Shown here piece by piece: positions 1 through 7,680 of a stretch of 13,763 nt of DNA. Made by a program: the position numbers and the translations under genes. Origin of the DNA: JBBKWG01 sp037968835 (GTDB taxonomy: Bacteria > Pseudomonadota > Alphaproteobacteria > Rhodobacterales > Rhodobacteraceae); NCBI GenBank assembly GCA_037968835.1, contig JBBKWG010000055.1, positions 1 to 13,763 on the forward strand. Direction: 5' to 3'. Position 1 is the first letter of the stretch; every line of letters starts with the position of its first letter. The notes beneath the pieces are model-generated. The model did not search any database. It worked only from the letters and a program-made list of their open reading frames with translations, and was not told the origin of the DNA.

Positions 1-146
1 AACAGCATGGCTGAAAGCGCGAAGTAGAAGACGAACTTGGTGAGGTAGGCGGTCGCCTCGTCGCTGAAAAAACGGGTGCGACCGGCCCAGTAGCCAAGGC
101 CGATGATTGCAAAGAACGGAAGCGTTTTAAGAAAGATTTCCCACAT
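1..146 (-). CDS. AEC-family transporter (auxin efflux carrier type), N-terminal fragment
   Basis: Only the first 48 codons and two bases of the next lie in the window, read leftward from an ATG at 144-146; the rest is off the left edge. The peptide begins MWEIFLKTLPFFAIIGLGYW, then has a GRTRFFSDEA stretch and a second hydrophobic run ending ALSAML. A short first membrane helix, a Gly-Tyr turn, 'FF..EA' and 'LTKFVFYFALSA' are typical of the start of AEC permeases, which are ten-helix inner-membrane carriers exporting or importing organic acids such as malonate. The substrate cannot be told from this fragment. No clear Shine-Dalgarno precedes the ATG, and an inverted repeat sits a few bases upstream (151-172). 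It is separated from the upstream regulator gene by an intrinsic terminator, so it probably has its own promoter. Family assignment is from recognition of the N terminus only. Confidence 0.75.
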   Translation of the reverse strand, partial: MWEIFLKTLPFFAIIGLGYWAGRTRFFSDEATAYLTKFVFYFALSAML

Positions 147-150
147 GAGA

Positions 151-172
151 CGCGCCTAGCATGTGAGGCGCG
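151..172. repeat. Inverted repeat beside the AEC transporter start
   Basis: CGCGCCT (151-157) and AGGCGCG (166-172) are perfect 7-bp inverted arms around an 8-nt spacer. The nearer arm ends 4 bp from the transporter's ATG. It could be an operator or an mRNA hairpin covering the start region. In GC-rich DNA a repeat of this length can also arise by chance. Confidence 0.4.
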
Positions 173-213
173 CCAGAGGACAGACCCGTTCGCCCGATAG
201 GCGGAACGCGGAC

Positions 214-241
214 AAAAAAAGGCCGGGCGCAAAGCCCGGCC
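214..241 (-). terminator. Intrinsic (Rho-independent) terminator of the LysR transcript
   Basis: Read leftward, the sequence gives a perfect 8-bp GC stem (GGCCGGGC at 234-241, GCCCGGCC at 221-228, read on the minus strand) with a 5-nt loop. Seven T residues follow (A tract 214-220 on the plus strand). It lies 128 bp beyond the LysR stop codon and upstream of the AEC transporter, so it would insulate the two leftward genes. On the plus strand no T tract follows the stem, so it works in the leftward direction only. Confidence 0.88.
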
Positions 242-369
242 AGTCCAACAGGGAGGTAGAATGCGATGACATCGTCACCGCGTTCGAGTGGCATTTAGAA
301 GTTGATGGTGGCGCAATCAACCCGGATTTGATCAAAATTAAGCAAACCGGCCATGCATTGGGCGCATAG

Positions 370-1284
370 CTATTTGGCGGCCTGCTGGGCCTCGGCTTTC
401 ATCTTGCGGCGGTGGGCGATGATCTCTTCGGTCACGAAGTCGCGGAATGCCGCGATGCGCCGGGATTGCCGCAGTTCTTCCGGGTAGGCGAGGAACACCG
501 GAACTTCGCCGGATTCGATATCGGGCAGGACGCGGACGATGTTGGGGAAGTCCTCGATCACGTAATCGGGCAGGACGCCGATTCCGAGATTCGAGCGCAC
601 CGCCTGAAGGACGCCGAAGTAATTGTTGACGGTCAGGGTCGAGGGAATGTCGTAGGTCAGCAGTTCCTTGACCAGATTGGCACCGGCGCTGACCTGTGTG
701 GTCGAGACGTTCTGGCAGATCAGCCGGTGCTTCGTCAGATCCTCGGGCTTTTCCGGCGTTCCACGTTCGGCCAGATATTCAGGCGTCGCATAAAGCCGCA
801 TGTGGACGGCCATCAGCTTGCGCCTGATCAGATCGGCCTGGCTTGGCTCTTTCATCCGGATGGCGACGTCGGCCTCGCGCATCGGCAGGTCGAGCACGCG
901 TTCTTCAAGCATCAGGTCGATCTTGAGTTCAGGGTATTTCTCGTAGAGTTTCGGCAGTCGCGGGGCCAGCCAGAGCGAGCCGAAGCCGGTCGTGGTGGTG
1001 ACGCGGAGTTCGCCGAACACTTCTTCCTCGCTGTCACGGATGCGGGCTTCGGCGGTGTCGAGGCGTCGTGCCATCGCCGAGGTCGCGTCAAACAGCAGTT
1101 CGCCCTGCTCGGTGAGAATCAGTCCCCGGGCGTGGCGATGGAAAAGAGTGGCGTTCAGGCTTTCCTCAAGTGCGCGAATCTGGCGGGAAACCGCCGATTG
1201 GCTGAGGTGGAGCGTGTCGCCGGCATGGGTCAGACTGCCGGCATCTGCCACAGCGTGAAATATTCTGAGCTTGTCCCAATCCAT
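370..1284 (-). CDS. LysR-family transcriptional regulator
   Basis: A 304-residue protein, the usual length for the family. The N terminus (about 1-60) is a winged helix-turn-helix: MDWDKLRIFHAVADAGSLTH starts it, and the recognition region 'LSQSAVSRQIRALEE' spans about 27-41. The rest (about 90-290) has the pattern of the LysR substrate-binding domain, including 'ELRVTTTTGFGSLWLAPRLP' at its start. It is encoded divergently from the indolepyruvate ferredoxin oxidoreductase gene with 149 bp between the starts, the classic arrangement of a LysR regulator and its target. A palindrome with a T-N11-A core lies in that gap, so local control of the oxidoreductase and autoregulation are the natural inference. 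The effector is unknown; an arylpyruvate or aromatic amino acid would fit the context but is not shown. Transcription should end at the terminator at 214-241. The family call is firm; the target is inferred. Confidence 0.93.
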   Translation of the reverse strand: MDWDKLRIFHAVADAGSLTHAGDTLHLSQSAVSRQIRALEESLNATLFHRHARGLILTEQGELLFDATSAMARRLDTAEARIRDSEEEVFGELRVTTTTGFGSLWLAPRLPKLYEKYPELKIDLMLEERVLDLPMREADVAIRMKEPSQADLIRRKLMAVHMRLYATPEYLAERGTPEKPEDLTKHRLICQNVSTTQVSAGANLVKELLTYDIPSTLTVNNYFGVLQAVRSNLGIGVLPDYVIEDFPNIVRVLPDIESGEVPVFLAYPEELRQSRRIAAFRDFVTEEIIAHRRKMKAEAQQAAK

Positions 1285-1380
1285 TCCGAACGATTCCGAT
1301 CGTGTTTGCGGTAACGCTTTGCCATGCCTTACCTGCTGCGTAGTATCTTATGCAAATAGCCATGTGACGCAGGTTTGATT

Positions 1381-1408
1381 TTGTAGGTCAACCAATTTGA
1401 CCTATATA
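1381..1408 (+). promoter_or_regulatory. Candidate sigma70-type promoter of the oxidoreductase gene
   Basis: A TTGTAG -35-like element (1381-1386) and a TATATA -10-like element (1403-1408) are separated by 16 bp. They would place the transcript start near 1415 and give a short leader before the GGAGGA ribosome-binding site (1422-1427) and the ATG at 1434. The palindrome at 1384-1404 occupies the spacer. The call is by eye, and the -35 match is only partial. Confidence 0.45.
1384..1404. promoter_or_regulatory. Palindromic operator with LysR-type T-N11-A core
   Basis: TAGGTCAA (1384-1391) and TTGACCTA (1397-1404) are perfect 8-bp inverted arms around CCAAT. The inner part has T at 1388 and A at 1400, exactly 11 bases apart, as in the LysR box. 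It sits between the candidate -35 and -10 of the oxidoreductase gene and about 100 bp from the divergent lysR start. A bound regulator would block polymerase here, which suggests repression at this site unless the promoter is placed elsewhere. Which protein binds it is inferred from the neighbouring gene. Confidence 0.6.
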
Positions 1409-1433
1409 GGGCTATGAACCCGGAGGACCACGC

Positions 1434-4400
1434 ATGAGCCGATCTGATGTCAGCCTGCACGACAAATACGATCTTTCGAAGTCGACCGTTCTGCTGAATG
1501 GAACCCAGGCGCTGGTGCGTCTGATGCTGATGCAGGGCGCGCGCGACAAGGCTGCGGGGCTGAATACGGCCGGGTATGTGACGGGGTATCGCGGATCGCC
1601 GCTGGGAGCGGTCGATTTGCAGATGGCGCGGGCGAAAAAGGATCTGGATGCCGCGAATGTCGTCTTTCAGCCGGGTCTGAACGAGGACCTGGCGGCGACG
1701 GCTGTCTGGGGCACGCAACAGGCCGAGCTTCGCGGCGAGGGCAAATACGACGGTGTGTTCTCACTTTGGTACGGCAAGGGGCCGGGAGTGGATCGTTCCG
1801 GCGACGTCATGCGCCACGCCAACATGGCGGGCACATCGAAACACGGCGGTGTGCTGATGGCGATGGGCGACGATCACACCGGCGAATCCTCGACCACGTG
1901 CCACCAGTCCGATTGGGCGATGGTCGATGCCTATATGCCCGTGCTCAGTCCTGCCGGGGTCCAGGAAATTCTGGATTACGGCCTTTACGGTTTCGCGATG
2001 AGCCGGTTTTCCGGGGTCTGGGCCGGGCTGAAGTTGATGAAGGACACGGTTGAGGTTACGTCAGTCATTGACGCCCGGCCTGACCGGATGGCGTTCGTTG
2101 CGCCTGAATTCGAGATGCCCGAGGGCGGGCTGAATATCCGTCTGGGCGATCACTGGATTCCGCAGGAAGCGCGGATCATCGACTATAAACGGTTCGCCGC
2201 AGAAGCGTTCAGCCGCGCCAACAAGATTGACAAGCGGGTCTGGGGTAAGCCGGGCGCGAAGATCGGATTCGTCGCGGCGGGCAAGAACTGGCTGGATCTT
2301 GTCCACGCCATGAGCCTTCTGGGGATCGACGCGGGAGAGGCCGAGCGTCTGGGGATCACGACCTACAAGGTTGGCCAGACGTTTCCGCTGGATATGGACG
2401 GGTTTCGCGAGTGGGCCGAAGATCTGGACCTGATTGTTGTGGTCGAGGAAAAACGCAAGCTGGTCGAGGTGCAGATCAAGGAGGCGCTGTTTGATGTGCG
2501 CGGCGGGCGACGGGTATACGGCTGGCGCAAGGGCGGTCAGCACACCGAGGAGTTGTTCCCGACGCGGTTCGCGCTTGATCCGATCATGATCGCCGAGAAA
2601 ATCGGCGCGATTCTGGTCGAGGAGGGGCGCGGGACGGACCGGATCAAGGCCGGGCTTGAAAGCCTCAAGGCGGCGCGAAAGTCGGACAACGCGCCCGAGA
2701 TCGCGGTGCGCACGCCGTATTTCTGTTCCGGCTGCCCGCACAACACCTCGACCAAGGTGCCCGAGGGCAGCCGCGCCTATGCCGGTATCGGATGTCATAT
2801 CATGGCGATGTGGATGGACCGCGAGACCAGCGGATTCACGCATATGGGCGCGGAAGGGGCGAACTGGATCGGCGAGGCACCGTTTTCGAAAACCGGGCAC
2901 GTGTTCCAGAATCTTGGCGACGGCACCTATAACCACTCGGGCACGCTGGCCATTCGCGCGGCTTTGGCGGCGGGGACCAACATCACCTACAAGATCCTCT
3001 ACAACGACGCGGTGGCGATGACGGGCGGTCAATCCAACGACGGCGATCTGCCGCCCGAGCGGATCGCGCGCGAATTGCAGGCGATGGGGGTGAAACAGAT
3101 CGCCGTTGTCTTCGATCCGAAGGAAGAACCACGGCGCGAGGATTTCCCGAAAGGGCTGGAGTGGTTCGAGCGGGATGAATTGCCGGCGGTTCAGGAAAAG
3201 TATCGCGCGATCAATGGCGTATCGGCCATTCTTTACATTCAGACCTGCGCTGCCGAAAAGCGTCGACGTCGCAAGCGCAGCGATTTCCCCGACCCCGACA
3301 AGCGGGTGTTCATCAACACCGACGTGTGCGAGGGCTGCGGCGATTGCGGGGTTCAGTCGAACTGCGTGTCGATCGTGCCGGTCGAGACCGAACTGGGGCG
3401 CAAGCGGGCGATCGACCAGTCGTCGTGCAACAAGGATTATTCCTGCCTCAAGGGATTCTGCCCGTCGTTCGTCACCGTCGAGGGGGCGAAACTGCGCAAG
3501 GGTGCGACCGTCGATCTGGACACCGGGCATCTGCCGGAAGCGGTGGTTCCGGCGATCAACGGCACCCATAACGTCGTTATCACCGGGGTCGGCGGCACCG
3601 GGGTCGTGACCATCGGCGCGGTGCTGGCGATGGCCGCGCACGTGGATGGCAAGGGCGCTGGCATGATGGAGATGGCGGGGCTGGCCCAGAAGGGCGGCGC
3701 GGTTCACATCCATTGCCGGATCGCCAACCGCCCCACGGACATCAGCGCGATCAGGGTTGCGACCGGCGAATGCGATACGCTGATCGGCGGCGATCTGGTG
3801 GTGAGTGCCGGGGCCAAGACGCTTGGTCTGATGCGCACGGGACGGACGCGGGGCGTGGTCAACGCGCACGAGATCGTCACCGGCGAGTTCACGCGCAACA
3901 CCGAGTTCCGCATACCGGGCGAGCGTTTGCGGCTGTCGCTGGAGGCGCGTCTGAAAGAGGGCCTGACGGTGTTCGATGCCTCGGAACTGGCGCGGGTGGT
4001 TCTGGGCGATTCGATCTATTCCAACATGATCCTTCTCGGGGCGGCGTGGCAACTTGGACAGGTTCCGGTGGCGCGCGAGGCGCTGGAGGAAGCGATTGTG
4101 CTGAACGGCGCGAAAGTGGCCGAAAATCAGCGGGCGTTCGAGGTTGGACGCTGGGCCGCGGTCAATCCGGGCGAGATCGAAAGGCTGATCACGCCGAACG
4201 TGGTGGCATTGCCGACGTCGCTGGAGGAACGGATTGCGTTTCGCGCCGATCAACTGACGGTCTATCAATCCGAGGCGCTGGCGAAACAGTATCGCGCGCT
4301 GGTCGACAGCGTTACCGATCCGGCGCTGAAAGAGGCTGTCGCCAAAGGCTATCACAAGGTTCTTTCCTACAAGGACGAATACGAGGTCGCGCGGTTGTTG

Positions 4401-4856
4401 CAGGACAGTCGGGCCCGCGCGGAGGCCGAGTTCGAGGGCGATCTGAAGATCAGCTATCACCTTGCGCCGCCGTTCCTGAGCGGCAAGGGCGCGGACGGGC
4501 GGCCGAAAAAACGTCAGTTCGGTGGCTGGATGGATCGGGTCTGGCCGGTGCTGGCGAAGTTGAAACGCTTGCGCGGCACGCCGCTCGACGTCTTCGGATA
4601 TTCGGCCGAGCGGAAGATGGAGCGCGGGCTGATCCGCCAATACGAAGCCGACATGGCCGAGGTCATGCGCGACCCGTCGCGGAATATCGAGGCCGCGATC
4701 GCTCTGGCGGAATTGCCGATGCAAATCAGGGGCTTCGGTCCGGTCAAGCAAGCCAACGCCACTGCCGCCGAGAAGCGCCGCGAGGAATTGCTGGCTGCGT
4801 TTCGGGCCGGTTCGGACGCGGATTCGAAGGTGCGGCGGGTAGTGGCCAAGACCTGA
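1434..4856 (+). CDS. Indolepyruvate ferredoxin oxidoreductase, fused alpha/beta-type single chain
   Basis: A 1140-residue protein that oxidatively decarboxylates aryl 2-oxoacids (indolepyruvate, phenylpyruvate) to arylacetyl-CoA with ferredoxin as acceptor. The archaeal enzyme uses separate IorA and IorB chains; here they are one polypeptide. Visible parts in order are as follows. The N-terminal pyrimidine-binding domain has GYRGSPLG at 51-58 and MGDDHTGESS at 144-153. A CSGCPHNTST segment lies at 431-440. The thiamine diphosphate motif is GDGT at 495-498 with the matching Asn524. A cysteine-rich [4Fe-4S] region has Cys632, 635, 638 and 644, then 665, 671 and 676. The gamma-type oxidoreductase domain opens with GVGGTG at 718-723. 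A C-terminal extension of about 200 residues is typical of this bacterial fused family. The start has GGAGGA at 1422-1427, 6 bp from the ATG. A divergent LysR gene and palindromic operator suggest dedicated control. Exact substrate preference cannot be read from sequence. Confidence 0.93.
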   Translation: MSRSDVSLHDKYDLSKSTVLLNGTQALVRLMLMQGARDKAAGLNTAGYVTGYRGSPLGAVDLQMARAKKDLDAANVVFQPGLNEDLAATAVWGTQQAELRGEGKYDGVFSLWYGKGPGVDRSGDVMRHANMAGTSKHGGVLMAMGDDHTGESSTTCHQSDWAMVDAYMPVLSPAGVQEILDYGLYGFAMSRFSGVWAGLKLMKDTVEVTSVIDARPDRMAFVAPEFEMPEGGLNIRLGDHWIPQEARIIDYKRFAAEAFSRANKIDKRVWGKPGAKIGFVAAGKNWLDLVHAMSLLGIDAGEAERLGITTYKVGQTFPLDMDGFREWAEDLDLIVVVEEKRKLVEVQIKEALFDVRGGRRVYGWRKGGQHTEELFPTRFALDPIMIAEKIGAILVEEGRGTDRIKAGLESLKAARKSDNAPEIAVRTPYFCSGCPHNTSTKVPEGSRAYAGIGCHIMAMWMDRETSGFTHMGAEGANWIGEAPFSKTGHVFQNLGDGTYNHSGTLAIRAALAAGTNITYKILYNDAVAMTGGQSNDGDLPPERIARELQAMGVKQIAVVFDPKEEPRREDFPKGLEWFERDELPAVQEKYRAINGVSAILYIQTCAAEKRRRRKRSDFPDPDKRVFINTDVCEGCGDCGVQSNCVSIVPVETELGRKRAIDQSSCNKDYSCLKGFCPSFVTVEGAKLRKGATVDLDTGHLPEAVVPAINGTHNVVITGVGGTGVVTIGAVLAMAAHVDGKGAGMMEMAGLAQKGGAVHIHCRIANRPTDISAIRVATGECDTLIGGDLVVSAGAKTLGLMRTGRTRGVVNAHEIVTGEFTRNTEFRIPGERLRLSLEARLKEGLTVFDASELARVVLGDSIYSNMILLGAAWQLGQVPVAREALEEAIVLNGAKVAENQRAFEVGRWAAVNPGEIERLITPNVVALPTSLEERIAFRADQLTVYQSEALAKQYRALVDSVTDPALKEAVAKGYHKVLSYKDEYEVARLLQDSRARAEAEFEGDLKISYHLAPPFLSGKGADGRPKKRQFGGWMDRVWPVLAKLKRLRGTPLDVFGYSAERKMERGLIRQYEADMAEVMRDPSRNIEAAIALAELPMQIRGFGPVKQANATAAEKRREELLAAFRAGSDADSKVRRVVAKT

Positions 4857-4888
4857 AGCACCCGCTGTCTTCGGGAGGGGCAGGGATC

Positions 4889-5797
4889 ATGACGCAGGGC
4901 CGGCACGTCGCACGCGATATCAGTTATTCGTTTGCGGCCCGGACGCGTGGCGGGCGGGCGGTGATCCGGGCGCTTGAAAACGCGACGGGGCGGATTCCGC
5001 TGATAAGGCGCGCGACCGGGTATCAGGACGATGTCGCGAACGGCGCGGATTTCTGGGACGTGATGGTGTCGCGCTATGGTCTGAGCCTCGATGTGATAGG
5101 CGGTTCACTTTGCTCCATTCCGCGCCAGGGGCCGCTGGTCGTCGTCGCCAACCATCCTTATGGCATCCTCGATGGGTTGATGCTTGGGCACATCCTCAGC
5201 ACCGTGCGGGGCCGGGATTTCCGCATTCTCGCCCATCAGGTGTTTCGCAAGGCCGGGGAACTGGAGCGGGTGATCCTGCCGGTCTCGTTTGACGCCAGCC
5301 GCGAGGCATCGGCGCGAAATCTGGCGACCCGCAGCGCGGCGCTGGATTTTCTGGCGGCTGGCGGCGCGATCGGGGTTTTTCCCGGTGGCACGGTTTCGAC
5401 GTCGGCGCGAATGTTCTCGGAGCCGATGGATCCGGGTTGGCGGCTGTTTACCGCGAAAATGATCGCGAAATCTGATGCCACCGTCGTTCCGGTCTATTTC
5501 GACGGCGCGAATTCGCGGCTGTTCCAGATCGCGAGCCATTTGCACATGACGCTGCGCCTGGCGCTTCTCATCAAGGAATTCAAACGGCGCACGGATGAAC
5601 CGGTGCGTGTCGTCATCGGCCAGCCGATTGATTCTGCCGCGCTGATCGAACGCAGGTCGGACCCGAAAGCGGTGATGGACTTTTTGCGTGCCGCGACCTA
5701 TGCCCTGTCGCCGAAACCCCTGAATTCGAGCGCCTACGGGTTCGAGTTCGAGGCCAGGCACAAAAGGGCTGAGACAGATGGCGGTCGGCATATTTGA
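4889..5797 (+). CDS. PlsC-like lysophospholipid acyltransferase with variant motifs
   Basis: A 302-residue protein of the glycerolipid acyltransferase superfamily, expected to transfer an acyl chain to a lysolipid at the inner membrane. The start chosen is the ATG at 4889, 8 bp after a strong GGGAGGGG site (4873-4880) and 32 bp after the oxidoreductase stop. The reading frame is open much further upstream, but that part overlaps the oxidoreductase coding sequence. The catalytic motif is NHPYGILD (His89 to Asp95), which is HX5D rather than the usual HX4D. The usual FPEGT block appears as FPGGT at 164-168, with Gly replacing Glu. The same kinds of change occur in the hemolysin/OlsB-like branch of the superfamily, so the acceptor may not be lysophosphatidic acid. 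The C terminus overlaps the murI start by 20 bp, which suggests cotranscription. The family is clear; the substrate is not. Confidence 0.82.
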   Translation: MTQGRHVARDISYSFAARTRGGRAVIRALENATGRIPLIRRATGYQDDVANGADFWDVMVSRYGLSLDVIGGSLCSIPRQGPLVVVANHPYGILDGLMLGHILSTVRGRDFRILAHQVFRKAGELERVILPVSFDASREASARNLATRSAALDFLAAGGAIGVFPGGTVSTSARMFSEPMDPGWRLFTAKMIAKSDATVVPVYFDGANSRLFQIASHLHMTLRLALLIKEFKRRTDEPVRVVIGQPIDSAALIERRSDPKAVMDFLRAATYALSPKPLNSSAYGFEFEARHKRAETDGGRHI

Positions 5798-6590
5798 CAG
5801 CGGATTGGGTGGTCTGACGGTCTATCGCTCGTTGGCCGAGCGGATGCCGGATGTGCCGTTCGTTTATTACGGCGACAACGCCAATACGCCCTATGGCACA
5901 CGCGACGCGGACGATGTTTACGAGTTGACAGTCAAGGGAACGGACCGGCTGTTCGCGGCGGGGTGCGATCTGGTGATTTTGGCCTGCAACACGGCCTCGG
6001 CCGCGGCGCTTCGGCGGATGCAGGATAGCTGGGTGCCCAAGGACAAGCGGGTGCTTGGCGTTTTCGTGCCGCTGATCGAGGCCCTGACCGAGCGTCATTG
6101 GGGCGACAACTCGCCGCCGCGCGAAGTTGCGGTGAAGCACGTCGCGCTGTTCGCGACCCCCGCGACCGTTCGCAGCCGGGCGTTTCAGCGTGAACTGGCG
6201 TTTCGCGCCATCGGTGTCGATGTCGAGGCGCAGGCTTGTGGCGGCGTTGTCGATGCCATCGAGGAAGGCGACATGATTCTGGCCGAAGCACTTGTGCGCA
6301 GCCACGTCGATGCGCTGAAGCGCAAGATGCCGAACCCCGATGCGGCGGTGCTTGGGTGCACGCATTATCCGATCGTGGAGAACGTGTTTCGCGACGCGCT
6401 TGGCCCGGATGTGCAGGTTTTCAGTCAGCCCGATCTGGTGGCGGCAAGTCTGGACGACTACCTTTCGCGGCGTCCCGAAATGCGCGGGCCGGGCAAGGTC
6501 GGGATGTTCCTGACGACCGGGGATCCGCAGCGGGTGAGCGATCAGGCGACCCGGTTCCTGCGACGAAAGACGGAATTCCACGCCGCATGA
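5778..6590 (+). CDS. murI: Glutamate racemase
   Basis: A 270-residue enzyme that converts L-glutamate to D-glutamate for peptidoglycan synthesis in the cytoplasm. It is cofactor-independent and uses two cysteines as acid/base pair. Both are present in their family motifs: ACNTAS with Cys70 and GCTHYP with Cys194, followed by His196. The N terminus has the family signature DSGLGGL at 7-13 (Asp7) and GDNANTPYG at 32-40. Length is normal for MurI. The start ATG lies inside the end of the acyltransferase gene (20-bp overlap) with only a weak GAG-type ribosome-binding site, so translation is probably coupled to the upstream gene. It is followed after 54 bp by argC. Nothing looks broken. The related aspartate racemase family has different surroundings of the cysteines, so MurI is the secure call. 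Confidence 0.96.
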   Translation: MAVGIFDSGLGGLTVYRSLAERMPDVPFVYYGDNANTPYGTRDADDVYELTVKGTDRLFAAGCDLVILACNTASAAALRRMQDSWVPKDKRVLGVFVPLIEALTERHWGDNSPPREVAVKHVALFATPATVRSRAFQRELAFRAIGVDVEAQACGGVVDAIEEGDMILAEALVRSHVDALKRKMPNPDAAVLGCTHYPIVENVFRDALGPDVQVFSQPDLVAASLDDYLSRRPEMRGPGKVGMFLTTGDPQRVSDQATRFLRRKTEFHAA

Positions 6591-6644
6591 TTGCAGCGGA
6601 GCCGTCGTCGTCTTAAGTCAGAAGTAACCCAACGGAGGGCATCC

Positions 6645-7673
6645 ATGCCCCACAATATCGCCATTCTCGGGGCCAGCGGATACACCGGCGCCGAACTCGT
6701 GCGGATCATCGCGACGCATCCGTCATTCCGGATTGTTGCCCTGTCGGGCGACCGCAAGGCGGGGCAGCCGATGGCAGAGGTCTATCCGCATCTGCGCCAC
6801 ATGGAGTTGCCGGATCTTGCGAAGATCGAAGATATCGACTTCGCGGATGTCGATCTGGCGTTCTGCGCGCTGCCTCATGCGACCTCGCAGGCGGTCATTT
6901 CAGAGTTGCCACGCGATCTGAAAGTGGTCGATCTGTCGGCCGATTTCCGTCTGCGCGATCCTGCCGATTACACGACGTGGTATGGCCAAGAGCATTCGGC
7001 GACCGAATTGCAGGGCGAGGCGGTCTATGGGTTGACCGAGTTCTACCGCGACGAAATCCGCGCGGCGCGTTTGGTTGCCGGCACCGGATGCAATGCGGCG
7101 ACGGGGCAGTTCGCGATGCGTCCGCTGATCGAAGCGGGGGTGATCGACCTTGACGATATCATCCTCGATCTCAAGGCGGCGGCGTCGGGGGCCGGGCGGT
7201 CGCTGAAAGAGCATCTGCTGTTTTCGGAGTTGTTCGAAAACGTGAAGGGTTATTCGATGGGCGGCAAGCATCGGCATCTCGGCGAGTTCGATCAGGAATT
7301 CTCGAAGATCGCGGGTCGCCCGGTTCGGGTTCAGTTCACGCCCCATCTGATCCCGGCGACGCGGGGGATCCTGTTGACCTCGTACGTCAAGGGGGATGCC
7401 GGGGCGGTGCATTCCGCGCTGGCCGCTGCCTATGCCGACGAGGTGTTCATTCATGTGCTGCCGTTTGGCGAGGTGCCGCAGATGAAGGACGTTCGCGGAT
7501 CGAATTTCTGTCACATCGGGGTTGTCGGGGACCGGTTGCCGGGGCGCGCGACGGTGGTTGCGACTATCGACAATCTGACCAAGGGCTCGTCGGGGCAGGC
7601 GATCCAGAACGCCAACCTGATGCTGGGCGAGCCCGAGTCCGCCGGGCTGATGTTTGCCCCGCTATATCCGTGA
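6645..7673 (+). CDS. argC: N-acetyl-gamma-glutamyl-phosphate reductase
   Basis: A 342-residue enzyme catalysing the NADPH-dependent reduction of N-acetylglutamyl phosphate to its semialdehyde, the third step of arginine synthesis. The N terminus has the dinucleotide-binding fold start GASGYTGAEL, the catalytic cysteine lies in GTGCNAAT (Cys149), and the conserved histidine block GKHRHLGEF places His209 and His211. Length fits the long (type 1) ArgC. I start it at the ATG at 6645, 5 bp after GGAGGG (6634-6639). An in-frame start at 6591 would add 18 unconserved, arginine-rich residues and lacks a ribosome-binding site. It ends 7 bp before ccmE, and the end of argC carries the likely ccmE ribosome-binding site, so the two are almost certainly cotranscribed although their pathways are unrelated. 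Confidence 0.96.
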   Translation: MPHNIAILGASGYTGAELVRIIATHPSFRIVALSGDRKAGQPMAEVYPHLRHMELPDLAKIEDIDFADVDLAFCALPHATSQAVISELPRDLKVVDLSADFRLRDPADYTTWYGQEHSATELQGEAVYGLTEFYRDEIRAARLVAGTGCNAATGQFAMRPLIEAGVIDLDDIILDLKAAASGAGRSLKEHLLFSELFENVKGYSMGGKHRHLGEFDQEFSKIAGRPVRVQFTPHLIPATRGILLTSYVKGDAGAVHSALAAAYADEVFIHVLPFGEVPQMKDVRGSNFCHIGVVGDRLPGRATVVATIDNLTKGSSGQAIQNANLMLGEPESAGLMFAPLYP

Positions 7674-7680
7674 GGACGCC

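Noticed and set aside
163..369. 68-residue ORF on the plus strand between the AEC transporter and lysR
   Set aside because: It runs straight through the terminator stem-loop, its composition is basic and irregular, and it resembles nothing I know. A GGGAGG followed by ATG inside the region (251-263) is better explained as the complement of the CU-rich stretch.
1290..1303. Inverted repeat ACGAT-N4-ATCGT just upstream of the lysR start
   Set aside because: The arms are only 5 bp with no supporting promoter elements; it could be an autoregulatory site but cannot be told from chance.
412..1314. 300-residue ORF antisense to the LysR gene
   Set aside because: It is a shadow of the LysR codon usage in GC-rich DNA; the opposite strand has an unmistakable LysR protein with a complete helix-turn-helix.
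2061..4751. 896-residue ORF antisense to the oxidoreductase gene
   Set aside because: Long antisense ORFs are expected opposite GC-biased codons. The translation is rich in Arg, His and Pro with no domain pattern, while the sense strand carries all oxidoreductase motifs.
3713..4888. In-frame extension of the acyltransferase ORF, giving a 694-residue protein
   Set aside because: The added part overlaps the oxidoreductase coding region in another frame and is low-complexity Arg/Gly. The ATG at 4889 has a strong ribosome-binding site and begins the recognisable protein.
6591..6644. Longer start for argC and a possible promoter (TTGCAG ... TTAAGT) in the murI-argC gap
   Set aside because: The 18 extra residues are not like ArgC and have no ribosome-binding site. 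The promoter match is too weak to list as a feature.
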